Of a stretch of DNA of 64,000 nt, positions 1-11,262 are shown piece after piece (the first letter of the stretch is position 1; each line of letters opens with the position of its first letter). Made by a program: the position numbers and the translations under genes. The notes below the pieces were generated by a model. The model ran no database searches. It was not told where the DNA came from and saw only the letters and a program-made list of their open reading frames with translations. The DNA is from Ovis canadensis (Eukaryota; Chordata; Mammalia; Artiodactyla; Bovidae), in assembly GCF_042477335.2 (NCBI RefSeq), contig NC_091256.1:36486001-36550000 (forward strand), given 5' to 3'.

Positions 1-55
1 GCCTAACAGGCTACAGTCCATGGGTCACAAAGAGTTGGGCATGACTGAGCAACTA
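1..55 (+). mobile_element. Bov-tA/BovB 3' end fragment
   Basis: The window opens inside the conserved tail shared by Bov-tA and BovB (GGCTACAGTCCATGGG...ACTGAGCAAC). Confidence 0.75.
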
Positions 56-157
56 GTACTTAACAATGCCACACAGATACCTTACTATCCTGGGGTAACA
101 ATATTTGTCTTAGAGGAATAGACTGAAGATGAGATTATAAAGTTTCTCAGCATATTA

Positions 158-478
158 CTTGGGACATGGTGGGCCAATGACTAGCCTCTTAACCATTCTC
201 CCTTCCTCCTTTCTCCCTGGTCTGTCTTCTCTCCAGTTCTTTTCTGCCCTTTGTTTCTCTTTAATATTTCTGCAAGCTCTACTTTTCGCAAGTCATCACC
301 TATTCCCACTCCATCCAAAGAACTTGGATAGTTTCAATTGTCTTCAGGGCAAAGTCCAAAGAGAACCTGGCATTAAGGCTCCCACCCCAACTTCCTGACT
401 CCCCCACCACTACCCCTCATCTTGAAACAACTCCTGCTCTCAGAACATACCATGCAGCTCTGCTTCAGTCGGATTCTT
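158..478. other. Unassigned intergenic sequence
   Basis: Pyrimidine-rich single-copy-looking sequence. I see no gene or clear repeat. Confidence 0.5.
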
Positions 479-487
479 TATCTGATC

Positions 488-490
<3 letters not shown>

Positions 491-523
<33 letters not shown>

Positions 524-642
524 AAGTCGCTTCAGTCATGTCCGACTCTGTGCGACCCCATAGACGGCAGCCCACCAGGCTCCCCCGTCCCTTGGATTCT
601 CCAGGAAAGAACACTGGAGTGGGTTGCCATTTCCTTCTCCAA
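491..642 (-). mobile_element. BOV-A2-type SINE, single unit
   Basis: A minus-oriented SINE with a (GCT)n run, which is an (AGC)n tail on its own strand, at 491-522. A 12-bp target-site duplication (TATCTGATCTCT) flanks it at 479-490 and 643-654. Confidence 0.9.
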
Positions 643-699
643 TATCTGATCTCTGGCCCCACCTAAATCATACTCATATTTTAAGAAATAACTCACTTC

Positions 700-955
700 C
701 CACTTTCTCCATGAACCTCTTCTGACTACACAGGTGTTACTCCCTCAGACTGAACATATCATCTCTTCTTACTGGACATTTGTGATGCTTCTTCATATTA
801 TTTCATTAAGTTCCATCTGTGTAAGCATTCCTCCCTTTAGCCTAATTTCCTAAGAGCAAGAGCCATGCCCGGTACCCCTTGCATCTCTCTAGGTTACCTA
901 GGGAGTACCTTTTGCAGAGAAGATATTTCAACAAATAGTTGTTGATTGAGGCATA
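700..955 (+). mobile_element. L2 3' end fragment
   Basis: Diverged L2-type text (AAGAGCAAGAGCC...ATATTTCAACAAATAGTTGTTGATTG) in sense orientation. Confidence 0.5.
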
Positions 956-1175
956 AATATCAACAGAATAATGCACTAGGAAGAGTTCAGATCTGAGCTT
1001 AAAATCCAGTGACAATATTTTCAAGCTGCATAATCAGAGACAAGGTCATCTCTGAAGATCTCTTTAAGTCAAGGCTAACTACCTCTACTAGACAGGGTGG
1101 TTATGAGTACTAATGGGATAAATGTATATAAGGCACTTCCTGAGTCCCTAGAACAGTGTGCCTTCACAAATGTTA
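956..1175 (+). mobile_element. MIR fragment
   Basis: Diverged MIR order: a TCAGATCTGAGCTTAAAATCC block, then GGTTATGAGTACTAATGGGATAAATGT, then CACTTCCTGAGTCCCTAGAACAGTG. Confidence 0.5.
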
Positions 1176-1285
1176 GTTCCCTTGCCCAGCCACCCTACAT
1201 GAAACTGATGACATAAAATGACCTGGGAGGAGACAGGCAAAGCTGACAAATATATCTTATATTCCAAAGCTCAGAGATCCTGGCC

Positions 1286-1322
1286 CTGGGGTGGGGTGTG
1301 GGGGGGGGGGGGAGGGGGGAAT
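1286..1322 (+). repeat. Poly-G/G-rich low-complexity tract
   Basis: Near-continuous G run able to form a G-quadruplex on the plus strand. Confidence 0.8.
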
Positions 1323-1901
1323 AGGGGTGACCACCTCTTTTGATAATATGTGAAAGATAAGATGCTCTTTTTTTATTTTTTAACAAGATGCTCTTTAACT
1401 CTAAGGGGGCCTGAAATGAGGTTTAAGGGATGGTAAGATGCTAGCAAATTCAAACTCAGAGTTATTTCAAGAAAAATTTGCATCCTTTGGTCTGACCTCA
1501 CCAGGGAGCTGGAGACCGTTTTGTCAGTTTGGCAGGAAGGTGAATATTCCACCCTGAAGAGCCATGGACCCAGACAGCCCTGGTTTAATGACCCAGCAGT
1601 AAGGGGACTGGCCTGTCCCAAACGAACAAGAGAAGATGGGGGATCACTCAGTCAGGCCTGGACCAATAGGCACACATCCCCCTTCCATACTGACAAATGT
1701 CTTAAACTGGCCATTAAGAGAGCCACCCTGTGGGACATCCTGTTGAGTCCACAGTTGTTTATAAGATGATAAATGGGTGTGACTCTGGATAAAAATAAAG
1801 CCCTACACTATGGGGAGGAGTAGATGCGTGTCTGTGTGTCCTTTGAATTATCACCAGTAGTTGATCAAGAACTCACTGCATATTCTTTGCAGAGCAGCCT
1901 C

Positions 1902-2195
1902 GTTGTTGTTCAGTTGCTAAGTTGTGTCCCACTCTTTGCAACCCCGTGGACTCCTATGCAACAGGCTCCCCTGTCCTTCACTGTCTCCCAGAGTTTGCTC
2001 GAACTCAAGTCCATTGAGTCGGTGATGCCATCTAACCATCTCATCCTCTGCTGCCCTCCTCTTTTGCCTTCAATCTTTCCCAGCATCAAGGTCTTTTCCA
2101 ATGAGTTGGCTCTTCGCATCAGGTAGCCAAAGCATTGGAGCTTCAGCTTTAGCACCAGTGCTTCCAATGGATACTCAGGGTTGCTTTCCTTTCGG
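1902..2195 (-). mobile_element. BovB LINE 3' end (minus)
   Basis: A 5'-truncated BovB (RTE) 3' end, recognised by the reverse complement of GACTCAATGGACTTGAGTTC and of CAGAGGATGAGATGG. It lies head-to-head with a second copy at 2497-2733. Confidence 0.85.
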
Positions 2196-2496
2196 ATGGA
2201 CTAATCAGAGGGAAAAAGCAGAACCTCTGCTTTTCGCGCAGGACAGTGGAGTCTCCCGCCCACCCGCTTTCTCAGAGAAACCTGAGTTAGCCTCCCAACT
2301 CTACCACCCACCTGCCCCAGGACTTTCAGAAGTGATCCACCTTGACATCCCCAGATGTACTGCCCTCGCAGGGCCCCTGAGCGTCAGCCGAGGAAGCGGA
2401 TGTCCCTACAGAGCCAGCATAGCCCCTGCCATTGTGCTCAAGAATGCTGTCAGTACATTATCAGACATCAGGAGATGGAAGAGCAGAGCGTAATTT

Positions 2497-2733
2497 TGGC
2501 CACCTGCTGCAAAGAACTGACTCATTGGAAAAGACCTTGATGCTGGGAAAGATTGAAGGCGGGAGGAGAAGGGGGCAACAGAGGATGAGATGGTTGGATG
2601 GCATCACCGACTCAATGGACATGAGTTTGAGTAAACTCCAGGAGTTGGTGATGGACAGGGAGGCCTGGCGTGCTGCAGTCCATGGGGTTGCAAAGAGTCA
2701 GACATGACTGAGCAACTGAATTGAACTGAGTAA
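2497..2733 (+). mobile_element. BovB LINE 3' end (plus)
   Basis: Reads TGCTGGGAAAGATTGAAGGC, then CGACTCAATGGACATGAGTT, and ends GACATGACTGAGCAACTGAA. A 5'-truncated RTE insertion. Confidence 0.88.
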
Positions 2734-4572
2734 ATTGTAACTGTTTATTAAGCATGAATAGGGATTCAGTCTGAGCAGACACAAGTGAAAAATGAAAAGG
2801 GATTTTCATGGTATCGGCCCCTCTGCATCCAAGGCCCCTCAGCGGGATTGGAGGTTTCCTCTTACATTACGTGGGGCTGTCTGGTCACCTGTTTGCAGAC
2901 CTTCTCAGGTTCCAATCGATGTGCCTTCCTTTGGAGAAGTTCTGGCCCTCTTGCAACCACCCTGCCCAGTCCATCTATATTTTATAGATGAGAGCAGAAC
3001 ACCAAGGCTTCAGTGAAATGACATTTCCAAATGACATTGGGGGGAATGGCCATGCCCCCCAATTCAAAGACCTATTTGTTGGCAGAGCTGGAATGCAGAA
3101 CTATTGGGTCTGAAGCCACCATCTCAGGCCTGTACCCTTCTCCCTTTCTAAAGCCCTGACCCTCCTGAGGCTTTGCAGTAGTGGCTACAGGGTTTGGAGA
3201 CAACTGGCAAAAGGACAGTGAACTTGCATGGGAGCCCGTGAGTCCACGTCCATTTACAGTTGGGATGGAGAGTCCCCACGGTGACTGCCAGGCTGAGGGG
3301 CCAGTGGGCAGTCTGGGCCCATCACCATGACAACAGGCAAACAGCACTTTCTCCTTTCCAGACCCATCTGTCCATCGCCACCTGTGATCTTCACTCCGCT
3401 TACTTTCTAACGTGGACAAGAAAAGTGATCCCTCTTCTAACTGGTAGGAAATCTGAGCTCAAGAAAGTGGTATCACTGCCTAACCACAGGGCCAAGCCCC
3501 TCACAGTTCAGAAATAGCCCACCTGACAATCAGAAGGGTCTTCTCATGAAAACTGCACATTTATGCCACAGTCATGACAGAGAAACATCGGTGCCAGATC
3601 CCAGGCCTGTATCTGAGCCCAGCTGCTTCTCATTCTCTTCCGAGGCCAGGCCTGCTGCGAGGTTTCATTTAATTGTGTATTTTTATCGTTTGATATCTGT
3701 AGCCAGATGCCTGTAGGCAATAAATGCCCTTTTCCATCAGTTCAAGCAAGAAAATGTACCTGCCATGGTACCATTTGCTTCACTGGGCTGCTGACTTATT
3801 TTAAGAACTAAATCTTTGCTGCTACCCTATTTTTCACACTGGGGTGTATGTACTCCCAAGACTGACATTAATAACTTACACGGAGGGCAATTTCCTTTCG
3901 AGTGAGAATGTAGCGCCACCTAGTGTCCGCTCTCTCAACCGCAGCCAAAATAAATAGCGGTAACCTTGACAAATGAGAAAGTTTTGCGCTCTCAACCAGA
4001 ATTTCTACACACATTCTTCTCTTCTCACATAACAGAGCTTTCTTGGCAGGATTATATTTGTCTTATTTTTAAGATAAATAAGTTAAGACACAAGGCTCCA
4101 GCAAGAAAGCTGAGTAAGTTTTCCACTTGCCAACTCGGGGTCATACTTTCCAACTTGGGTGGCTGTCATTTATAAACGATGAGCTCATGAGAGAAGAGAG
4201 CTAATGCAACCCCCAGGTGCCCAAAGCACGACCGTGGAGAATGGCAGCCCTCCCGCGGGACCTGATGCAATCGTCTTGACTTTATTTAGCCTTTCATACC
4301 AGCATCTGTAAGCTCTGGGTGCAGGATTATCCTCACAGCACCCCCTAAGGAGTACAAATCTCAGTGATGTTATTACCTGCAGGTTACCTCAGGAACTCAT
4401 ATGTAAGGAGGTGTTAAGTCTTTCCTCTGTGGTGCTACCCAGAGATGGGGCTGTTCACAGGCCCCTAAAACTCACTGCCCCTCTACTTCCTTGCCAGTGC
4501 AAGAACTGATATCTGTCATCCTATTACCACTCTGGCCTCCACGCTCCCAATTTTTTCCAATGTCTACACAGA
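2734..4572. other. Intergenic sequence with weak MIR-like patches
   Basis: Mostly unassigned. Very diverged MIR-like antisense text at about 2975-3130 and 3430-3500. No gene or splice pattern recognised. Confidence 0.4.
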
Positions 4573-4790
4573 ATCTCTTGACCTTGGCACCACTGAGATG
4601 GATAACTCTTTGTTGGGGGTGGGGGACAGTGGTCTGTTCTATACACTGTGGATGTATAGCCGCATTGCTGTTTTTCTACCCACTAGATGCCAGTAGCATC
4701 CCTCTCCACATTTATGACAATCAAAATATCTCTAGACATTGCCAAACATTCCCTCGGGGTGCAAAATTACCTCTAGTTGAGAGCCACTCT
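4573..4790 (-). mobile_element. MER5A (hAT-Charlie) element
   Basis: The antisense MER5A text is easy to follow: CCCACTAGATGCCAGTAGCATC, AATATCTCTAGACATTGCC and GAGAGCCACTCTT at the end (terminal inverted repeat). Length is close to a full nonautonomous copy. Confidence 0.8.
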
Positions 4791-4884
4791 TCTAGAAGGC
4801 AAATACACAGAAATATAAATACAATAATACTAACAACAGTTTCTGGTGCTGTTCCCATTGGAAAGGTCCAAATTGCGTGTGAAG

Positions 4885-5095
4885 AGCTTGATGATACTAT
4901 CTTATTTAATATTTGCAACCAAGAACCAGTCTGTGTTGACTCTCTATGGAAATACTTACATTGCACATAAAGAGACTAGAGCTCAGAGATGTTAAGTAAC
5001 ATGGCCAAGGTCACACAGCCAGCAGCCACAGCCAGCAGCAGCAGAGGTATCATTTAAAATCGGGCTTTTGTGACTCCAAACCCTGAGCTCATCAC
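4885..5095 (-). mobile_element. MIR (antisense)
   Basis: Contains GAGCTCAGAGATGTTAAGTAAC and CCAAGGTCACACAGCCAGCAG, the reverse complement of the conserved MIR core. Confidence 0.75.
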
Positions 5096-5404
5096 CACCT
5101 CCAGATTCTGGGACCACAGATCACAGATGTTTCTGAATAGCCCTGATTGTCCACAGACCTAGCGTATGCTTAGCACTATTCAAATAATATATCCAGATCC
5201 AGGTTCAAAGACATAAAGACTGTGGCTCTTCTCTGTAAGTTCAATCCAAAGTGTTACAGCCAAGGTCTTGCTCCAAGGGAGAGTCCTGGGCCTGAGTGCA
5301 GACACAGTGGCCAATAATTCACTGTATGACCTTTATTTGGGGTCAGTTATTTAAGCTCCCAAAGTCTCTATATAGTCACCTCCAAGATAAAAGGGATGAG
5401 TTAG

Positions 5405-5560
5405 AGATTTTCAACCCTGGCTGCACACTAAAGTCATATGGGGATCATGATGCGGAGCAAAAAAATCATATGAGGAGCCTAGGAATCACCCCAAAACAAT
5501 TAAACCAGAATTGCTGTGACCTGGACCATAACATTTCTGAGCTCCCCGGGAACTTGATAT
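5405..5560. mobile_element. Diverged hAT-type MER fragment
   Basis: TTTTCAACCCTGGCTGCACA, then AGGAATCACCCC and AAACCAGAATTGCTG, resemble the MER3/MER20 class. Family assignment is uncertain. A weak MIR lies just upstream (5170-5400). Confidence 0.4.
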
Positions 5561-6579
5561 GCAGTCAGAACTGAGACAAATAGGACTAAGCCCCTCAAGT
5601 TTTGTGTTTCTACTTTAGGACCTGATTCCCTTAGAGAGGAGGTCCTCTTTTACCCTTTCCATGATACACAAAGCTGGTTTAGGGGTGCCTGGTTTCTCTG
5701 TCTCCAAAGACTGTCCCAAAAGCCTTGAACAATTTCCTGGGACCCCCTCAGTGTCTCAACTGCCCTCCAGTCTCTGAATGAATCGTTTCCAGCCTCCCAC
5801 TGTACCAACCAAAAGTCTGGAAACTCCACCCCACTGCCTATGGCAGCTGGGAGTGGCAACTCCTTCCACAAAAGGCTGCAAAGAGCAGGGAGCCTGACAG
5901 AAGACAGCTGCACCCACTGAAAGACCCCCTCCTGGCCTCGTTGAGCGCTTGCCCTGTCTGACTTTAATAAGGCTAATTCTAATCTGTGGTCTTTCAAGAG
6001 GTGAGAGAAGCTCCCCTTTCTGAACATGACTCACTGCCTCCCATTTCAGCCCAAAGGCAAGTGATAACATCTCACTCAGCAGGTGCCTGAGAGGAGTTCT
6101 GGCTACAGAAATGCGACTTCTCCCCTTCCTCTGCCTCCCACCACCTCCATTTCTGTGAGTGACCCCATCACATTGGGAGGGCTTCACGCAGTACTTCTAG
6201 GTACAAAAGAAGCAATAAAAGTAATTTACATCGATGAAGCATTCCTGAGACGCCAGGCTCTGGGTAAAGTATCTACACGCACTGTTTCATCTCTTCTTCG
6301 AAAGCACCCTCCTGAGAAGGTACTATTGTTATTAACGTCATCATCATCATTATCCCCATTTTACAAATGTCTGCATTCACTGTTCTTGTTCCTCGGCCTT
6401 GGTCCCCATGATGCCACCAACTATCTGAATGAAGGCAGCTTCCCACTGGCCCATGCAAGTGCAGGGCCCATGTCCAGTTGGGTTCACCACTGGTTCCCAG
6501 ACTGGCAGAAAAAGAGCCAGAATTCAAATTCAGGCAGGCTGGCCCCTATGTGCCTGTGAAGTCTATAAAGAAGGCTGAG
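5561..6579. other. Unassigned intergenic sequence
   Basis: No gene recognised. About 6240-6375 (CCAGGCTCTGGGTAAAG...CCATTTTACAAATG) looks like a MIR/L2 remnant. Confidence 0.4.
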
Positions 6580-6762
6580 AGGGACTTCCCTGTGGTCTAG
6601 TGGCTAAGACTCTGTGCTTCCAATGCAGGGGGCCCGGGGTTCAATCCCTCCAATGCAGGGGGCCCGGGGTTCAATCCCTGGTTGGGGAACTAGATCCCAC
6701 ATGCTACAACGAAGAGTTCATGTGCTGCAACTAAAGACCCCACATGGTGCAACTAAAAAAAA
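6580..6762 (+). mobile_element. CHR-type tRNA-derived SINE with duplicated B box
   Basis: GGGACTTCCCTGTGGTCTAG head, CCCACATGCTACAAC body and A-tail. The motif AAGGCTGAG repeats at 6571-6579 and 6763-6771 as the target-site duplication. A 30-bp segment containing the B box (GGTTCAATCCC) is duplicated in tandem at 6619-6648 and 6649-6678. Confidence 0.9.
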
Positions 6763-6771
6763 AAGGCTGAG

Positions 6772-7740
6772 CAGGCTCTCGGGATGTGAGCCATGAAGGA
6801 AAAAGATACGGTCGATGTGGTCAAGTGCTCCTGAGACACCAAGGCTTTATCCATGAAGAGGCCAGGGAGGGTCATTTCATAGGAGTTGTGGGGTGGAAGG
6901 GTGTTGCTGAGTTGAATGAATGGGAGATGAAGAACAGAGAGAACAGCTACCTAGCCCAAGCTCACACTGTTTGCTGCACAACAGGCCAATAAATGGAGAG
7001 ACAAGCCGCTGGGGCAAGGAATGGAGACTGTATTCAGAAAGCCAGCAGCCCAAGAAGGCCGCGGACTGGTGTCCCAAAGAACCATCAGCCTTCCCCAGTT
7101 AGAGGTCAGACGCCTTTTATCCTAAAAGGGGAGATGGGAAAGTCCTAATTCTGGCCATACTCCAAAGGAGGTGTGTTCATTTCTTCCTCCCTGCAGCCAT
7201 TCACATGTGGGCCTGGTCAAGAGGTTTCCTGTGAGTTAAATATATTTTAGCGTAATGCTCATGACCTGGGAGTCACGGTGTCCAGAGATGGGCCATCATA
7301 ACGTAAGCTCTAGGCAACACTCCCCTTAGTGATTAATTTGTACTAAAATGTAACGGTTCTTCTCTGTTACAGAAAGAGTGAAAACAACTCCCTGGAGAAG
7401 AGGGAGACTTTTGTTTTGATTTGTTTTGCTTTGTTTTATCATGCTTTCCGTGAGAGAGACTCGAGCATGTTAAAAGCTGATGGGAGGTGCCGGCGGAGAC
7501 AGAGAGGCTGAAATGTTTGAGGGATAGAGGGCAAAGTGGAACTGCAGGTCCCCAGCTGTCTCTGCCACAGTCAGAGGGAAGGCCAGAAAGCCAATCAGAC
7601 CTTGCAGGCCCAGGTGGGTGGTACCTGAAGGGGGCTGAGGCTGGCATCTTTACACCAAAATTACATTCTACCCCATGATCACCCTGGGAAGTATGGATAG
7701 TCAGTCCCTCTGCACAAGTGAAGAAACATCCTCAAAAATT
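6772..7740. other. Unassigned sequence, possibly with an LTR fragment
   Basis: The text at about 6975-7330 has the feel of a ruminant ERV LTR (GAATGGAGACTGTATTCAGA, CCTTTTATCCTAAAAGGGG, TTAAATATATTTTAGCG). I cannot assign a family. The remainder is unassigned. Confidence 0.3.
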
Positions 7741-7749
7741 CGATAACTT

Positions 7750-7885
7750 CAGGATCTTCCCTGGTAAGTCTAGTAGTTAAGACTGTGTTTCCAATGTAGG
7801 GGATGTGGGTTCAATCCCTGGCACCAGAATCCCACATGCCGCACAGTGTGGCCAAAAAATATTAATAAAGTAAATTTTTTAAAGT
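7750..7885 (+). mobile_element. CHR-type SINE
   Basis: TCTTCCCTGGTAAGTCTAGT head, GGGTTCAATCCCTGG B box and CACAGTGTGGCC body. Confidence 0.8.
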
Positions 7886-8302
7886 TTAGTTAAAACAAAG
7901 AAAAGAAAGGTTTGGTTTAAGAAAAAAAAAATTAGGTGACTTTGATGCAGCCAACAAAGGGCACAGCTTGGCTGAGCACCAGGTCCCTCAGGCATTGAAG
8001 CCTGAGCTGGTCTGTGGTTGCAACCTGACACCCTCAGCAGAAGGTGACCAGGACCAAGTGCCACCAGATTCAAGCCAAGTCAACCAGATCCCCCAAGTCC
8101 CTGGTCTTCCCACTGCCCTGCCCTCCCCCTGCCTTTTGATCTGCAAGTGGTCAGCCCTCACCTCCCCGGTGTGAGTGAGTCTTTGTTGGCTCAGCAGCTC
8201 AGGAACAGACATCAGGGTCAGGGGAGTCCACCAAATGAGACCTTGTCCGAGTTAGGAAATCAGTGCAGCAAGTTAATTTATCACCACGGTGGGACTGCGT
8301 GT
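7886..8302. other. Unassigned intergenic sequence
   Basis: No gene or repeat recognised apart from an A-rich stretch. Confidence 0.4.
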
Positions 8303-8518
8303 GTGCATGCTAAACTGCTTCAGTCGTGTCCAGCTTTGCAACCCTATGGACCACAGCCCGCCAGGTTCCTCTGTCCGTGGGATTCTCCTGGCATGAATAC
8401 TGGAGTGGGTTGCCATCCCCTTCTCCAGGAGATCTTCCCCGCCCAGGGATGGAACCTGTGTCTCTTACGTCTCCTGCATTGGCAGCCGGATTCTTTACCA
8501 CTAGTGCCACCTGGGGGT
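8303..8518 (-). mobile_element. Bov-tA SINE
   Basis: Antisense Bov-tA; the tRNA-derived head (CATTGGCAGCCGGATTCTTT...GCCACCTGG) is at the high-coordinate end. Confidence 0.9.
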
Positions 8519-9351
8519 TAGAGGAGCATTTTCCCCATCCTCCTTGGTCTTTGCCCTTCCAGGCTCCTCCCTCCCAGAACAGCTTAACACCAGCCACTAA
8601 CTGATGTTTAGGCTCACTGGCTGTGCACCCTAACCCGCTGACACCCCGGCACTGCTTGTTCACGCCTATCTCCAGACTCAGAACTGGAGCCAAATCAGAG
8701 TTCATCCATCAATCACATCCAAAAGTCCAGCAAGCCAATTAAAATCCTATCTGAGAGAGCTCTGTTTGGTGTGAGATGGGACCAAAATCCAGGAGGTGAA
8801 TTTGTTACAATGATTTTAATAAGCAGGGGCATTTCATTAGACCCTCACAGAACAGGGAGGCATTCAGGCTTGAGCTGCCCCCAGGAGGTCAGACTCTGCC
8901 CACCCACGAGTGGGACACGTCTGGCCTGTTAAAATCAAACACAAACAGAGACCAGACTCAAAAATCCCCTGAGCAGACAAGTTCAGTTTAGTTATACAAG
9001 CAAAGCTTAATTTAGTTAGCTTCTTTTGCAAGACAAGCAAGGTTAACTTGACCTGGATCACTTCTTCCTTTGGCTGCTGAAAATCATATGCAAAGCTTCA
9101 ATTGTTCCCCCAAATTGATATGAGGCAACCAAAAAAGCTGATTCCTTCTAATATTGTATGTAATTCTGAATTGGTAACTGAGAAGAACGTGAAGAGTCAA
9201 CAGAAGCACCTCCACGCTGTATAAGCTGCTTCATAACGATATTCCTCGGAGCCTCACTCCATGTTTGTTTGACTGCTCCCCACTTACAAACTGTCCTTTT
9301 CGGTGTGTGCACAATACTTTCCTATTTACTGCTTCAGTGGCTCATTGGTTC
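8519..9351. other. Unassigned intergenic sequence
   Basis: No open frame or repeat family recognised; 8780-9060 may be an old LTR but I cannot support a family. Confidence 0.3.
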
Positions 9352-9562
9352 TGTTGTTGTGTAGTCGCTAAGTCATGTCAGACTCATTTGTGACCCCATG
9401 GACTGTGGTCCACCAGGCTCCTCTGTCCACGGAATTTCCCAGGCAGGAATACTGGCGTGGGTTGCTGTTTCCTTCTCCAAGAAATCTTCCTAAACCAAGG
9501 ATCGCACCCTCAGCTCCTGTATTGGCAGGTGGGTTCTTTATCTTGGAGCCATCAGGAAAGGC
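9352..9562 (-). mobile_element. Bov-tA SINE
   Basis: Antisense; GTCGCTAAGTCATGTC tail side through CCTGTATTGGCAGGTGGGTT head. Confidence 0.88.
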
Positions 9563-10906
9563 CTCGCTGGTGCTACTCCTGGCTCTTTTTTGAACTCTTT
9601 CTGAACTCTGGACAGCTGTAAGGGGTGTGGGCCCAGGATGGTGAGAAGGACTGTGTGCCCTGGGTCATTGTGGAGGATGTTACTGATCCTCCCAGCAAGG
9701 ATCTGGGCAAATAGAGGACAGAGTCAGCTAGGACTCAGGGCCCCTGACCCTAGCTCCCAGGTTCTGCCCCCCTGAGCGCCTCCTGTGTCCTGAGTTCCTA
9801 CCAGCTTGGGGAGAGGGGTAGGCCAGAATTCAGACACCTGAGCTAGGCAGCCAGCTTCACTGGACACCAAGAACGTGGCAATGCGCTCAGGAATCTATCC
9901 CTCCTCTCTGGCACGACATGGAAACCTGGAGGGTAGGGATTTCCTATCCTCTCCATTTCGAATCTCCTGCAACTGGACACCTGTATGCTCCGTGCTTCCT
10001 GGGACACAAGGCCACGGTGCATAAGCGCTGTCACTTCCGCTTGTGAATCTGTATGGGGTTTATAAAGCAACAGGGTCCTCGGCTTCCTGCCCCTCCCCTT
10101 CTTTAGCATTGCTCCTCTCTCCCTCCATGCCCAGATCCCAGGTGTGGGGTCCTATTCTTACCTCCCACCCTCAACTCGGTAGTGAGGGGCCAGATCCCAG
10201 GGAAGACGCCCCAACTTCCTCCCTCCCTCCACACTCTGATCCTGGGAGTCCCCATTCAAGAGCCTACCTTTCATCTTGGACCTACTGTTGCCAGCCCCTG
10301 AAGCTTCCTCATCTTCAAAATGAAGTGCAGGCTAATTGAACTTGAAAATCCACCCTGACCCTTGAACCACACATGCTCTGACCTTGAGTCTGACTGTGGA
10401 TGCGCTGGAATAAGGCCTGCTCCTGGGACAGCGAGTGCGGGAAATGATGCTGAGGACGGTGCAGAAGAGCCGAGGGATGCCCGGGCAGGTGCTGAACCCC
10501 CGGGCTCGGTCCTTCCCCTCCCCACACCGTGATGCAAGGGACTCAGCCCCTCGCAGCTGGAGAGAAAGGAGAGTTTGCGGATGGGCAAGCAAGGCAAGCT
10601 GCCTGCCGTGCAGAGTGCTGCCTTACAGCAGAAAGAACAGAGAACACAGCCAAGGGACTTCCACTTCCATCTCCTCCTCTCTCTCCACTCAAACTGGGCC
10701 CCCACTTCCCAGTGCCTCAAGCTGGAATCTCCCTGAGATGTTCTTCTCTGGGAATGTCCAGCCCATGAAGCACAACGTCTGTCGCGTTTGTAGCTGGCGC
10801 TCCACAACCTCTGCCCAGGGTCAGGTTCTCAATAATGTTGAATTTCCCAAAGTGCTCCAGGATAGAGCCAAAATGATCAACTCCATCTTACAGGTGGTGA
10901 AAGGGC
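9563..10906. other. Unassigned sequence with overlapping opposite-strand open frames
   Basis: Moderately GC-rich. Frames of 178 codons (minus, 10271-10807) and 169 codons (plus, 10435-10944) overlap. Neither product shows a known domain or a typical start context. They are probably chance frames; an old gene remnant is not excluded. Confidence 0.3.
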
Positions 10907-11262
10907 TTGATAAAGGGGGTCAGGAGAAGGACGAAGGGACATAAAATTAAATATACAACATCCATACACTTGTTTTTCTAATACCAGACTGAAAGTGAAC
11001 GTTGTGACCCCACAGACTGTAGCCTGCCAGTCTCCTCTGTCCATGGAATTCTCCAGGCCAGAATACTGGAGTGGGTAGCTGTTCTCTTCTCCAGAGGATC
11101 TTCCCAACCCAGGACTTGAACCCAGGTCTCCTGCGTTGCAAGCATATTCTTTACCAACTGAGCCACCAGGGGCTTGATAAAGAGGGGTCAGGAGAAGGAA
11201 GAAGTGATGTAAAAATTTAATATAAAAAACTCTTTACACTTGTTTCTCTAACACCAGACTAC
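10907..11262 (+). repeat. Imperfect direct repeat (about 80-90 bp) flanking a Bov-tA
   Basis: Two related segments, 10907-10983 and 11171-11262, both read GGGCTTGATAAA, then GGTCAGGAGAAGGA and ACACTTG...CTAA.ACCAGACT. They sit immediately either side of the SINE at 10984-11170. They are too long and diverged to be a target-site duplication. Confidence 0.75.
10984..11170 (-). mobile_element. Bov-tA SINE
   Basis: Antisense; CAGACTGTAGCCTGCCAG through TTACCAACTGAGCCACCAGG. Confidence 0.9.

Noticed and set aside
4491-4970. 159-codon plus-strand open frame
   Set aside because: It runs through a MER5A element and into a MIR; the product reflects repeat sequence.
6610-6690. tRNA-like B boxes in SINE heads as tRNA genes
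   Set aside because: The SINE heads lack paired acceptor and anticodon stems; only 12898-12970 folds as a full tRNA.
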